The notes under the pieces were generated by a model, which was given only the letters and a program-made list of their open reading frames with translations, had not been told where the DNA came from and ran no database searches. A DNA stretch of 64,000 nt, from assembly GCA_026413755.1 (NCBI GenBank), contig JAOAKH010000005.1, forward strand, positions 1 to 64,000. Direction: 5' to 3'. The DNA comes from Acidilobaceae archaeon. Lineage in GTDB: Archaea; Thermoproteota; Thermoprotei_A; Sulfolobales; Acidilobaceae. Positions within the stretch are counted from its first letter, which is position 1. Each line of letters starts with the position of its first letter. Both the position numbers and the translations under genes were made by a program. Positions 8,743 to 16,901 of this stretch are shown here, one piece after another.

Positions 8743-9389
8743 GCCCTCTCTCCCCCCTCCGTCACCTCTGCTATCCTTGCAGGCCTGCCGGCAAGCACGT
8801 ATATGACGTCGCCCACGAGCAGGGCCTCTGCCACGTCGTGGGTGACGGCTACGGTGATCCTCTCCTTTGCCGCCTCCTTCAGCAGCCCCCATATGTCCTC
8901 CTTCCCCGCGGGGTCCACGCTTGCCGTGGGCTCGTCGAGGAGGAGGGCCTTTGCTTCTGCTACGAAGGCCCTCGCTATGGCGGCCCTCTTCCTCTCCCCT
9001 CCAGAGAGCCTCTTCGGGTATCTATCTGCCAGCCGGAGCACCCCCGTGAGCTTCATGGCCTCCTCTGCCCTCCTCCTGCTCTCTGCTGAGTTGACTCCCC
9101 TGATCCTTAGCGGGAGCTCCACGTTTTCCCTCACCGTTAGCCAGGGGAGGAGCTCGTTGTCCTGAGGGAGGTACGATATTTCGCCCCTAGCAGGCGGAGA
9201 GCCGTTCAGCAGCACCTCCCCCTCCTTAGGCCTAAGGACCCCCGCCATTATTTTCAGCAGCGTGCTCTTGCCCACGCCGTTAGGCCCGAGCACTACGTTC
9301 AGGCCGCCCCCGTTGAAGGAGGCGCTGAAGCGCTCAAAAATCAGGAGGTCCTTATAGCTGAAAGTGATCCCCCTTAGCTCTAGCCTCAC
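8697..9389 (-). CDS. ABC transporter ATP-binding protein, NitT/TauT (SsuB/TauB) type
   Basis: Energises the adjacent permease. The 230 residues contain Walker A GPNGVGKSTLLK (about 35-46), the Q-loop in SYLPQDNELLPWLTVRENV, the ABC signature LSGGERKRAAIARAF, Walker B ALLLDEPTASVD and the H-loop VTHDVAEALL. The GTG at 9389 overlaps the stop of the binding-protein gene as GTGA, which suggests coupled translation. Substrate cannot be read from this subunit. Confidence 0.95.
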   Translation of the reverse strand: MRLELRGITFSYKDLLIFERFSASFNGGGLNVVLGPNGVGKSTLLKIMAGVLRPKEGEVLLNGSPPARGEISYLPQDNELLPWLTVRENVELPLRIRGVNSAESRRRAEEAMKLTGVLRLADRYPKRLSGGERKRAAIARAFVAEAKALLLDEPTASVDPAGKEDIWGLLKEAAKERITVAVTHDVAEALLVGDVIYVLAGRPARIAEVTEGGERAWGRLRSIVESYYRR

Positions 9390-10312
9390 TTATCTAGCAC
9401 CATCACTACTTCTTCGTATTTCAAAGGCTTAGATACTAGCCCCTTCTCTAGCAGCCACGCAGAGACTAGCTCGAAGTTGTCCCTCGGGTAGTCCTTTATG
9501 GAGCCCTTCCAAGACGGCAGCCACTTACCTTTTAGCTCCTCCGGCACGTAGATTTTCTTCTCTATTAGCTCCCTGTACTTCTGGGGATTTCGCTTATAGA
9601 GCTCTAAGGCTTCGTTGAGCGCCCTCCTGAGCTTAGCCACAAGCTCGGGCGTGGCGAGCTCCCCCCTCACGCCGATCACCGTTACGGTAATGGGCCTGCC
9701 TAGCATGGAGTCGTCTATGATCACCCTCGCGCCCCTCTCCACTGCGAGCCTCCACCACGGGTCGGGCAGTATTGCTGCATCGACCTTGCCTCCCATGACC
9801 ATCTCGAACCTGGTGGTTATGGGCGGCACGTCGACTAGCTCAAACTCTCCCGGCCTGAGGCCTATGGCAGGGATAAGCTGGGAGGACACGAACTCCACTA
9901 TAGTGTTCTTTGATATGGCTATGGTCCTGGGCTTTCCCGCAAAGCCCGGAGGAGCCACCATAGCGAAAATGCCGTCCTCGGGCAGCTCGCCCAGCAGGAG
10001 GCCTGCGACCTTGATGTTAGCTCCCTTGTCCACGCTAATGCCTATGCGTATCATGTCGTAGATCCCGACGTCCACTAGCCCTGCCTGGAAGGCCACGTCC
10101 ATGTCCCTTGCAGAGGCATAGACCGTCACGTTAGCCTTTATGCCATGCTTCTCAAAGAGCCCCTCGGCCTCGGCTATGAAGAAGGGCAGGGCGTCCAGGG
10201 TAGGCACGACGCCTACCCTAATGGCCTGCTGCTCCTCTTCCCTGCCAGGCAGCAGGAGGAGGGCTATGAGCACCAACAAGATTGCGAGGCCTGCGAGGGC
10301 TACTCTCCTCAT
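9386..10312 (-). CDS. ABC transporter substrate-binding protein, SsuA/THI5-NMT1-like
   Basis: A 308-residue extracytoplasmic binding protein. A membrane segment at residues 5-22 anchors it or serves as a signal; there is no lipobox Cys. The binding fold starts at IRVGVVPTLDALPFFIAEAEGLFEKHG and includes the DVGIYDMIRIGISVDKG and DAAILPDPWWRLAV segments typical of the NitT/TauT/NMT1 class. Ligands in this class include sulfonates, nitrate, and thiamine precursors, so the substrate is open. It is the first gene of the operon and has a TATA element about 38 bp upstream. Confidence 0.9.
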   Translation of the reverse strand: MRRVALAGLAILLVLIALLLLPGREEEQQAIRVGVVPTLDALPFFIAEAEGLFEKHGIKANVTVYASARDMDVAFQAGLVDVGIYDMIRIGISVDKGANIKVAGLLLGELPEDGIFAMVAPPGFAGKPRTIAISKNTIVEFVSSQLIPAIGLRPGEFELVDVPPITTRFEMVMGGKVDAAILPDPWWRLAVERGARVIIDDSMLGRPITVTVIGVRGELATPELVAKLRRALNEALELYKRNPQKYRELIEKKIYVPEELKGKWLPSWKGSIKDYPRDNFELVSAWLLEKGLVSKPLKYEEVVMVLDK

Positions 10313-10343
10313 CTAGGCACACCAGTAGCTCAGGCTTAGCTTT

Positions 10344-10356
10344 ACTTAAATATTAG
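10344..10356 (-). promoter_or_regulatory. TATA element of the ABC importer operon
   Basis: On the minus strand CTAATATTTAAGT lies about 38 bp before the ATG at 10312, predicting a leader of about ten bases. A very similar string, CTAAATATTTTAAGT, lies in front of the HTH-binding-protein regulator near 36.7 kb. This may just be a shared TATA consensus. Confidence 0.5.
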
Positions 10357-10591
10357 TACAGTTGTCCAATTATGGATCGAGTCTCAGCTCTAGCGGATAG
10401 TATAAGCAAACGCCTCTAGGTTCTGCTACGCCGGCGCATAGATCTAGGAGGAGCCTTAGCGTGAGCGGCGAGGGGCCTGAGGCAGCGATCTTTTAGTTAT
10501 AGTACGCAGGGGCCAGCGCCAAGAGGGGGAGGAATGAAGAGTACTGCCAAAGCCTCCAAAAGCTCTGCTCTCCTTCCCCTCCCCATGGGGA

Positions 10592-10617
10592 AACCGCCGG
10601 TTCTCAAGTCTGCGGTT
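10592..10617. other. Hairpin-forming segment in a 317-bp gene-free stretch
   Basis: Between the ABC operon start (10312) and the small membrane gene (10630) no convincing protein gene is visible. The stretch holds an inverted repeat AACCGC (10592-10597) and GCGGTT (10612-10617), next to the palindrome CCCCATGGGG (10581-10590). The pair begins 13 bases past the stop of the small gene on the minus strand, so it could form a 3' structure or terminator. No T-tract follows, so termination is uncertain. Confidence 0.35.
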
Positions 10618-10629
10618 CGCCTAGTTCCT

Positions 10630-10755
10630 TCAACTGCCGAATAGGATCTCGCTGAGCACCACAGTGCCGTATATGAAGGCACTCACTACAATGATAACCC
10701 CTATGGCAACAGCACTAGCCACTATCAGCGCGACCCAGGACCTCACTTCCCTCAC
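10630..10755 (-). CDS. Predicted 41-residue single-span membrane protein
   Basis: A short ORF starting at GTG 10755 and ending at TGA 10630-10632. The product begins MREVRSWVALIVASAVAIGV and continues with IIVVSAFIYGTVVLSEILFG. A short basic N-terminus is followed by one hydrophobic stretch of about 25 residues and a short acidic tail. A TATA-like AATATATT centred about 28 bp upstream would make it leaderless. It is divergent from ubiD. Codon use (GTG, ATA, AGC) looks like its neighbours. I do not recognise a family. It could be a small subunit of a membrane complex or a signal-anchor peptide. Confidence 0.55.
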   Translation of the reverse strand: MREVRSWVALIVASAVAIGVIIVVSAFIYGTVVLSEILFGS

Positions 10756-10777
10756 CGGGTAGCTGTAGACCAGAGGA

Positions 10778-10787
10778 TTAATATATT
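10778..10787. promoter_or_regulatory. Symmetric TATA element shared by ubiD and the 41-residue ORF
   Basis: TTAATATATT contains the palindrome AATATATT (10780-10787). Its centre is about 28 bp from the GTG of the minus-strand small ORF (10755) and about 35 bp from the TTG at 10818 on the plus strand. It can therefore direct transcription both ways. The earlier TTG at 10797 is too close to be included in a transcript from this element. Confidence 0.5.
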
Positions 10788-10817
10788 CATTGCTCGTTGA
10801 GTCTCTGGGTAACTGTC

Positions 10818-12257
10818 TTGAAGGACCTGCGGGAGGCGCTTAGAGCTCTCGAGAGCTGGGGGGAGCTCAGGAGGGTAAAGGCCCAGGTGGACCCCCACCT
10901 GGAGGTGGCTGAGGTAGCGAGAAGGGTGATGTACGCAAGAGGTCCTGCGCTGCTGTTCGAGAACGTGAAGGGCTTCCCCGGCTGGAGGATGGCAACCAAC
11001 TTGTTCAGGAGCGTTGAGACAATAAGGAAGCTCCTGGGCGTGGAGAGGTTGGAGGAGATAGGCGAGAGGCTGACCAAGCCCCTCAGCGGCCCGCCGCCCA
11101 TGAGCATCGGCGAGAAGGTGCAGACTCTCTACGACGTCCTGAAAATGGGCTCTTACGTGCCGAAGAAGGTGGGCAGGGCGGCCTTTGAGGAGAACGTGAT
11201 AGAGAAGGGGGGCTTCGACAAGACGCCCATACCTAAGACCTGGCCCCTCGACGCGGGGAGGTACATAACTTACGGCCTCACCATAACAAGGGACCCGGAG
11301 AAGGGCATAAACAACATGGGGTTGTACAGGGTGCAAGTAATAGACGGCGAGAGGGCCGCAATGCACTGGCAGGTCCACAAGAGGGGCCACCTAGCTTGGT
11401 GGAAAGCGAGGGAGAGGGGGGCAAGGAAGATCAAGGCAGCTATAGCGGTCGGCTCAGATCCCGGAACCATGCTGACAGGCGCCATGCCAGTCCCCTACCC
11501 AATGGACAAGCTGCTCTTCGCCTCTGTGGTGAGAGGATCTGCGCTAGAGGTAGTGGAGCTAGACGGGCTGTACGTGCCGGCCAACGCAGAGGTGGTCTAC
11601 GTCGGGGAGGTCGACACGGAAACTCTGGTGGACGAGGGGCCCTTTGGAGATCACACAGGCTACTACACGCCCCCAGCAAAGTTCCCGCTCTTCAGGCTGG
11701 AGCGCGTGTACTACCGGAGCGACCCCATATACTACTTCACCGTAGTGGGGAAGCCGCTGCTGGAGGACGCGTGGATAGGGAAGGCAATAGAGAGGGCCTT
11801 CCTGCCCTTCCTCAAGATGCTCATGCCGGAGGTGGTGGAGGTGAACCTACCGCCAGAGGGGCTCTTCACGGGCGGGGTAGCTATAGTTTCCATAAAGAAG
11901 AGGTTCCCCGGCCACGCCAAGAAGGTCATGATGGGCCTCTGGGGCCTAGGGCTCTTCTCTCTCGTAAAGGTGATCATAGTGGTGGATCACGATGTGAACC
12001 CACATGACGTGGGGCAGGTGTGGTACGCTATAAGCACCACCGTAGATCCTCAGCGCGACGTGTTAGTAGTGCCTTATGCAGTAACGGACGAGCTGGACCA
12101 CGCTGCCATGCCGGGGGGCTACGGCTCGAAGCTGGGCATAGATGCTACGAGGAAGATGAAGGTGGAGAACTACGGGCAGGACTGGCCTCTCGAGGTGGAG
12201 CCAGATCCAGAGACGGTGAAGCTGGTAGACTCGAGGTGGAGGGAGTATGGGATTTAG
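10818..12257 (+). CDS. ubiD: UbiD-family decarboxylase
   Basis: Prenylated-FMN-dependent aromatic acid decarboxylase, expected to act in quinone synthesis. It shows the family segments FENVKGFPGWRMATNLF, the ITRDPEKGINNMGLYRVQ stretch, the catalytic region DGEVDTET...EGPFGDHTGYYTPP (Glu-Asp pair in EGPFGDHTGYY), and the C-terminal PYAVTDELDHAAMPGGYGSKLGID. I chose TTG at 10818 (MKDLREALRALESWGELRRV) because it matches UbiD N-termini and lies downstream of the predicted transcription start. TTG at 10797 would add seven residues. No ubiX flavin prenyltransferase is in this window. The gene overlaps ubiA by 11 bases. Confidence 0.93.
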   Translation: MKDLREALRALESWGELRRVKAQVDPHLEVAEVARRVMYARGPALLFENVKGFPGWRMATNLFRSVETIRKLLGVERLEEIGERLTKPLSGPPPMSIGEKVQTLYDVLKMGSYVPKKVGRAAFEENVIEKGGFDKTPIPKTWPLDAGRYITYGLTITRDPEKGINNMGLYRVQVIDGERAAMHWQVHKRGHLAWWKARERGARKIKAAIAVGSDPGTMLTGAMPVPYPMDKLLFASVVRGSALEVVELDGLYVPANAEVVYVGEVDTETLVDEGPFGDHTGYYTPPAKFPLFRLERVYYRSDPIYYFTVVGKPLLEDAWIGKAIERAFLPFLKMLMPEVVEVNLPPEGLFTGGVAIVSIKKRFPGHAKKVMMGLWGLGLFSLVKVIIVVDHDVNPHDVGQVWYAISTTVDPQRDVLVVPYAVTDELDHAAMPGGYGSKLGIDATRKMKVENYGQDWPLEVEPDPETVKLVDSRWREYGI

Positions 12258-13125
12258 GGCGTTCTGGAGGCTCTTCCGCCCGAGGACTGCCCTCTCGACC
12301 GCCTTTGCTTCCCTGGGCGGGGCCTTCTACGCAGGCCTCCCTGAGGGGAAGGAGGTCCTGTACCTTTTCCTCACCCTTCTTGGCGTAACTCTCGCACATT
12401 TCGCCGTCAACGCACTGAACGAGTACGTGGACTACAGGAGCGGCCTAGACTTCAGGACGCGTAGGTCGCCTTTCAGCGGGGGCACTAAAGTGCTGGTGGA
12501 CGGGCTGCTAAGGCCTAGGGACGCGCTGGCCGCCTTTGCCGTCACTTTCTCCATAGCGAGCGCCGCGGGGCTCTACTTAACATACGAGAGGGGCCTCCTG
12601 GTGCTCCTGTTCTCGATTATAGGGGCCTCGATAATGCTTACCTACAGCACCCTCCTGGTCAAGCTTGGGCTGGGGGAGGTCTCCGTAATGGTAAAGGGCA
12701 TTGCAGTGTTCATGGGGAGCGCATACTCCGTTCACGGCCTCCTGCCCATAGAGGCCCTACCCGTGGGGCTATCATATGGGACTGTCTCTGCCATTGCGCT
12801 TTACGCTAACTATGTGGCAGACCTCGAGGCAGACAGGAGCGCGGGGAGGAAGACTTTGCCGATCTTGCTGGGCGAGAGGGCCCCCACGGGCTATTTAGCC
12901 TTCCTCCTCCTCTTAGCTGCCCTTGTGATCTACTCCGTTTCCGCTGGGCTGCTCTCCCCCCTCGCCCTCCTCTCCCTGCTCCCTGCAGGATACCTAGCTT
13001 TTACTCTCCGCGACTTCGGGCGGGGGGAGCTCGAGAGCGCCCTAAGGAACAATGCGGTGGGCTGCAGGATGGTGGACGGTGCGCTCACGATCTCGCTCCT
13101 CCTCCGCGCCTCGCTCGCCTTATAG
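12247..13125 (+). CDS. ubiA: UbiA-family prenyltransferase (MenA-like)
   Basis: Integral membrane enzyme that joins a polyprenyl diphosphate to an aromatic acceptor. The two Asp-rich motifs are NEYVDYRSGLD (about residue 57) and DLEADRSAGRKTL (about residue 195). About eight to nine hydrophobic helices surround them. Together with UbiD just upstream and UbiE at 20 kb it points to a menaquinone-type quinone. The first motif, in which the second Asp is followed by SGLD, resembles MenA. Other UbiA uses in archaea, such as the digeranylgeranylglyceryl-phosphate synthase, cannot be excluded. The ATG at 12247 lies inside the last codons of ubiD. Confidence 0.9.
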   Translation: MGFRAFWRLFRPRTALSTAFASLGGAFYAGLPEGKEVLYLFLTLLGVTLAHFAVNALNEYVDYRSGLDFRTRRSPFSGGTKVLVDGLLRPRDALAAFAVTFSIASAAGLYLTYERGLLVLLFSIIGASIMLTYSTLLVKLGLGEVSVMVKGIAVFMGSAYSVHGLLPIEALPVGLSYGTVSAIALYANYVADLEADRSAGRKTLPILLGERAPTGYLAFLLLLAALVIYSVSAGLLSPLALLSLLPAGYLAFTLRDFGRGELESALRNNAVGCRMVDGALTISLLLRASLAL

Positions 13126-13143
13126 GCTCTCCCTCCCCTCTTC

Positions 13144-13608
13144 ATGCGGGTCGCCTTGCTCGGCAGGAGGGTCGTGGTGGCTGCAGACGACGTGTACCCG
13201 GCCGTGAAGGCTGCCGCGGAGTTCCTGAGGAGCAAGGGTTACGAGGTTATATTGCTGGGGTCTGCTAGAAGCGGCAAGCCGGAGCCCTGGGCGAGGGTAG
13301 CCGTAGAGGCTGCGGAAATGGTGGCTAGGGGGGAAGCCGATTGGGGAGTGCTGGTCTGCTACACCGGCACTGGCGTCTCCATAGCTGCGAACAAGGTGAA
13401 GGGGGTGAGGGCTGCGCTCTGCAACGACGCGCAGACAGCTAGGGGCGCAAGGCTGTGGAACGATGCTAACGTGCTAGCCATGAGCGGAAGGCTTGTCTCA
13501 GAGATCGTGGCAAGGGAGATCCTTGAGGCCTGGACCTCCACCGAGTCCGCTGATCCCTCAGAAAGGGAGAACATAGAGTTCCTCAAGAGCTACGACGCGG
13601 GGAGGTAG
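13144..13608 (+). CDS. rpiB: Ribose-5-phosphate isomerase B (RpiB/LacAB family)
   Basis: Sugar-phosphate isomerase of 154 residues. It has the RpiB active-site block GVLVCYTGTGVSIAANKVKG followed by VRAALCNDAQTARGAR and WNDANVLAMSGR. In the classical enzymes the block reads CGTGIG; here it is CYTGTG, so the Cys is kept with a neighbouring Tyr. The N-terminal VVVAADDVY replaces the usual GxDHAG motif. The family also includes galactose-6-phosphate isomerases. It starts 18 bases after ubiA and its TAG is directly followed by the TTG of the flippase gene. Confidence 0.85.
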   Translation: MRVALLGRRVVVAADDVYPAVKAAAEFLRSKGYEVILLGSARSGKPEPWARVAVEAAEMVARGEADWGVLVCYTGTGVSIAANKVKGVRAALCNDAQTARGARLWNDANVLAMSGRLVSEIVAREILEAWTSTESADPSERENIEFLKSYDAGR

Positions 13609-15105
13609 TTGGGAGAGAGGGCAGTCAGAGGAGCCGTCCTCGCCTTTCTTAGCTCCTTCTCCTCCCTCTTTCTGGCAGCCATAGGGAGCATAGTCGTCGC
13701 TAGGGTCCTGGGGCCTTCCCAATATGCGCTCATATCTGTCTCCATGGTGCTCCCCAACCTGTTGCTCGCCCTCACCGACCTCGGCATAAACGCTGCCATA
13801 ACGCGCTACGCTTCCATGGCCAGGGACAGCTACGTTTCTAGCGCGCTCTTCATGAGGGTCTCCCTGGGTGCCCTCGCCGGGCTCCTCGTCTTCCTCCTCG
13901 CCCCTTACGCCAGCGAGGCCCTCGGGAGGCCAGAGGTTGCATGGTACGTGAGGCTTCTCTCGGTCTTCGTCTTTACTCACTCGCTGTACACCGCAGCCGG
14001 CGCGGTGCTTGTGGGGCAGGGGAGGTTCCTTGAGGGGGCGCTGGCAGGCATAGCCTTCACGACGATAAAAGTGCTTACCGCTGTCTCCCTCGTGCTCTCA
14101 GGCTACGGCGTCCTCGGGGCCCTGCTAAGCCACGTGATAGCCGGCCTCCTCGTCCACGTCCCTATGTTCCTCTATGCCTACAGGCTCTCCAAGGGGCTCT
14201 CCCTAAGGCGGCAGGAGGCAAGCGAAATCTTAGCATATAGCCTTCCCCTCTACCTGCCAAGCCTCATAGCCTGGCCCCTAGGCCAGGTCTACTACGGCTT
14301 GATGGTTAGGGTCTCCAGCAACGAGGAAGTAGGTAACCTCAGCGTGGCATACAACTTCCTTGCCCCCATAAACGCCCTCGCCGCCTCGGTGTCCCTCGGC
14401 CTCTTCGCCACGATCCCCTCCATAACGGACAGGCAGCAGGTGGAGGCGCTGATTGGAAAAGCTATGAGGACTGCCTCGTTCCTCCTCCCCGCTGTTTCCC
14501 TGGGCGTCGCGCTGGCCTCTCAGCCCCTCGTGTACCTCTTGTACGGCGAGAGCTACAGCCTTGCGTCCCTCTTCCTCGCAGCCTACATGGCGGGCTCCCT
14601 GCTCTCCCCTCTGGGCTCTCCCCTTTGGAGCACCTACTATGCCGCAGTGGGGAGGAGCGACGTGGTCCTAAAGGCCTCGCTAGTGCAGCACGTTGTAAGC
14701 GCGCCGATAACAGTTGCGCTCATACTTTGGGGAGGGGCGCTGGGGTATATAGTTGCAGGCCACCTCTCCGGCTTTGTATCTACCATATACATGCTCTTGT
14801 CCTCCGACATAAAGGTGGGGCTAAGGGCAAACGCGCTCTCCCTTTCCCCTTCCCTTCTCTCCTTTACGGCCTCTCTGCCCTTCCTCCTAGCCTTCGAGAG
14901 GCCTGCTAGCTGGGTCGTGCCGAGCGTAGTCTATGTGGCCCTCCTGGCGCTCACCGCGCCCCTCCTTGCCGGAGAGGAGGTGGTGGAGAGCGCAGGCCGC
15001 CATATATCTAGGCTCAGGTTCCTAGGACCCCTCTTCTCCCAGCTCGTCTCCCTCGACATAAAGGTCGCCCAAAAGGTCTGGGGGATTAAGGAGGAGTCCT
15101 CTTAA
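13609..15105 (+). CDS. Polysaccharide/oligosaccharide flippase (Wzx-like, MOP superfamily)
   Basis: A 498-residue membrane protein with about 14 transmembrane helices. It fits the flippase pattern: an N-terminal SSLFLAAIGSIVVARVLGPSQYA with ISVSMVLPNL, then LTDLGINAAITRYAS and a second half starting near YSLPLYLPSLIAWPLGQVYYG. Such proteins move lipid-linked sugars across the membrane for cell-surface glycans or protein glycosylation. TTG at 13609 abuts the rpiB stop. The glucan phosphorylase-like gene follows, but a glycan-assembly locus is not otherwise visible. Confidence 0.85.
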   Translation: MGERAVRGAVLAFLSSFSSLFLAAIGSIVVARVLGPSQYALISVSMVLPNLLLALTDLGINAAITRYASMARDSYVSSALFMRVSLGALAGLLVFLLAPYASEALGRPEVAWYVRLLSVFVFTHSLYTAAGAVLVGQGRFLEGALAGIAFTTIKVLTAVSLVLSGYGVLGALLSHVIAGLLVHVPMFLYAYRLSKGLSLRRQEASEILAYSLPLYLPSLIAWPLGQVYYGLMVRVSSNEEVGNLSVAYNFLAPINALAASVSLGLFATIPSITDRQQVEALIGKAMRTASFLLPAVSLGVALASQPLVYLLYGESYSLASLFLAAYMAGSLLSPLGSPLWSTYYAAVGRSDVVLKASLVQHVVSAPITVALILWGGALGYIVAGHLSGFVSTIYMLLSSDIKVGLRANALSLSPSLLSFTASLPFLLAFERPASWVVPSVVYVALLALTAPLLAGEEVVESAGRHISRLRFLGPLFSQLVSLDIKVAQKVWGIKEESS

Positions 15106-15137
15106 GAGCTTTTGCCATAGCTGCGAGGGGTCTCCGC

Positions 15138-16652
15138 ATGATAGTTAGCCTGGCAATGGAGGCCGCCTTCAGGGGTTCCGCTAACTACGCAGGCGGCCTG
15201 GGAGTCTTGGAGGCAGACAAGTTCTACGCTGCCGGCCGCCTGGGTCTGCCCTATGTCCTCATAGTTCCCTTCTACCCCCGGGGCTACGTGGACTACAACG
15301 TCAGCGACTCCAAGCTGGTGGAGATAAGGCACAGGCACAGCATTGACTTCCTAGCGAGCCTGCGATATGTGAAGAGCGTGAGCGTGAGGGGCAAGAGGGG
15401 AAAGCTCATAGCCGAGGCAGACGTGTACGAGTACTCCCATGGCACTGCCAAGGCCTATCTGTACAGGATCACCAGGCCCCTCCCCGTTATGAACCTCTTC
15501 CGCTACCTCTACAGGCACCAGAGCGACGAGTGCACGTACTATGTCACTGCCGCGGCAGTCTCTGCGGAGATTGTGCGGCGCCTCGAGAGGGTGGAGGTAG
15601 TGGATGTGCAGGAAGCTCACCTGGCGCTGGCCCTCTACCTCTTGAACGTGAAGAAGAGGAGGTTTGTTACCCACACGCCTGGCCCCTGGGGGCACCCGCG
15701 GCTGTGCAAAGAGGCTGAAGAGGTCTTGGACGTAAGCCTCCCCAACGTCGGAACGATGACGGAGGCAGCCATGGAGGCAGCCGATCAGGTCTTTGCGGTC
15801 TCGCGGCTACATGCAAAGATGACTAGGAGGATGTTCCCACAGTATGCAGAGAAGATATTGTATGTGACTAACGGCATAGACTTGGAGAGGTGGCAGAGGG
15901 TGAAGGCAAGCTCGCCGGAGGAGCTCTCGAGGAAGAGGTCGGCCCTCAGGGAGCAGCTGGCCTCCTTCGTCTCTGCCATCTCCATGAAGAGGGTAGGGGG
16001 GAGGCTCCTCGTCTCCTGGGCGCGGAGAATGGTGAAGTACAAGAGGCCTTACTTCCTAGAAAGGTTGCTGGAGGAGAGGGACCTGAAGGACAGGATCTTC
16101 ATAGTAGCCGCCGGGAAACCGCACATAGAGGACGCCTGGGGTAGAAATATGGCGGAGAGGCTGGCCGCGCTCTCAAAGCAGCACGAGAACCTCTACTTCC
16201 ACCCCACTTACGACGCGCAGATAGCCTTCTACTTCATTACAGGCGCAGACCTGCTCCTCTTTACCCCCTTCCCAGGCTGGGAGGCCAGCGGGACGAGCCA
16301 GATGAAAGCCCTAGCCAACGGCGTGCCGGTGCTCTCCTCTAGGGACGGCGCAAGCCTGGAGTTCATAAGGGAGGGCTTCAACGGCTGGCTTTTCGGCAGG
16401 GAGGCAGACGAGGTCGTCGACCTGGGGAGCGAGAGGGCGCAGAAGATAGATGAGGAGGAGTACGGCGAAATGGTGAGGAAGCTCCTGGAGATAGCGGAAC
16501 TATACGAGGGCCAGCGGGACAAGTACAGGCAGATCTCCTTCAACGCCTACCAGAGCTCCCCTGCAGTGAGCATAGAGAGGACCCTTGCGCAGTACTATCC
16601 TGATCACTTCGCGGGCAGGGGGGGAACGTATATAAATCCCGAGCTCAGGTAG
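15138..16652 (+). CDS. Compact alpha-glucan phosphorylase-like glycosyltransferase
   Basis: A 504-residue GT-B protein. The N-terminus (MEAAFRGSANYAGGLGVLEADKFYAAGRLG) matches the GGLGVLAGD region of GT35 phosphorylases. The C-terminal half has ARRMVKYKRP (counterpart of RIHEYKRQ) and EASGTSQMKALANGVPVLS followed by RDGASLE, which matches the pyridoxal-phosphate Lys block EASGTGNMK. Classical enzymes are about 800 residues, so this is a short archaeal type, as described for Pyrobaculum. The probable reaction is reversible phosphorolysis of glycogen or maltodextrin to glucose 1-phosphate. A glycogen-synthase-like role is the alternative. ATG at 15138 starts the gene. Confidence 0.8.
   Translation: MIVSLAMEAAFRGSANYAGGLGVLEADKFYAAGRLGLPYVLIVPFYPRGYVDYNVSDSKLVEIRHRHSIDFLASLRYVKSVSVRGKRGKLIAEADVYEYSHGTAKAYLYRITRPLPVMNLFRYLYRHQSDECTYYVTAAAVSAEIVRRLERVEVVDVQEAHLALALYLLNVKKRRFVTHTPGPWGHPRLCKEAEEVLDVSLPNVGTMTEAAMEAADQVFAVSRLHAKMTRRMFPQYAEKILYVTNGIDLERWQRVKASSPEELSRKRSALREQLASFVSAISMKRVGGRLLVSWARRMVKYKRPYFLERLLEERDLKDRIFIVAAGKPHIEDAWGRNMAERLAALSKQHENLYFHPTYDAQIAFYFITGADLLLFTPFPGWEASGTSQMKALANGVPVLSSRDGASLEFIREGFNGWLFGREADEVVDLGSERAQKIDEEEYGEMVRKLLEIAELYEGQRDKYRQISFNAYQSSPAVSIERTLAQYYPDHFAGRGGTYINPELR
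16628..16637 (+). promoter_or_regulatory. TATA element for the lsm-L37e genes
   Basis: GTATATAAAT lies inside the last codons of the phosphorylase gene, about 36 bp before the ATG of lsm. Predicted transcription start is near 16659, just at the GGAGG ribosome-binding site (16658-16663). Confidence 0.5.
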
Positions 16653-16667
16653 GGGGCTGGAGGAAAG

Positions 16668-16901
16668 ATGAGCGAGCTGAGCCCGAGCACGTTCAATGAG
16701 CTGAAGAGCTACGTGGGGAGCAGCGTGCTCATAAAGCTGAAGGGAGGCAGGGGCATAAAGGGCACCCTGAGGAGCTTCGACCAGCACCTTAACCTCATAC
16801 TTGAGAGCGCAGAGGAGGTAGGGCCGGAGGGGACTAGAGCGCTGGGGCTGGTGCTAGTTAGAGGAGACAACGTAGTAGTCGTGAGCCCTGCCCCGCGGTG
16901 A
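16668..16901 (+). CDS. Sm-like (Lsm/SmAP) RNA-binding protein
   Basis: A 77-residue archaeal Sm protein that forms heptameric rings binding U-rich RNA. The Sm1 motif runs [30 protein letters not shown] and the Sm2 motif is [19 protein letters not shown] at 16668 has a GGAGG site five bases upstream. The TGA overlaps the GTG of the L37e gene (GTGA), a gene pair conserved in archaea. Confidence 0.96.
   Translation: MSELSPSTFNELKSYVGSSVLIKLKGGRGIKGTLRSFDQHLNLILESAEEVGPEGTRALGLVLVRGDNVVVVSPAPR

Noticed and set aside
8743-8892. N-terminal extension of the ABC permease
   Set aside because: The extra 50 residues lie inside the ATPase gene, are highly charged and Gly/Arg rich, and do not fit a permease; TTG 8742 is preferred.
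10497-10682. 61-residue minus-strand open frame overlapping the 41-residue gene
   Set aside because: Composition is rich in Arg and Cys without pattern, no start signals, and the overlapping 41-residue frame has better promoter spacing and a clear membrane helix.
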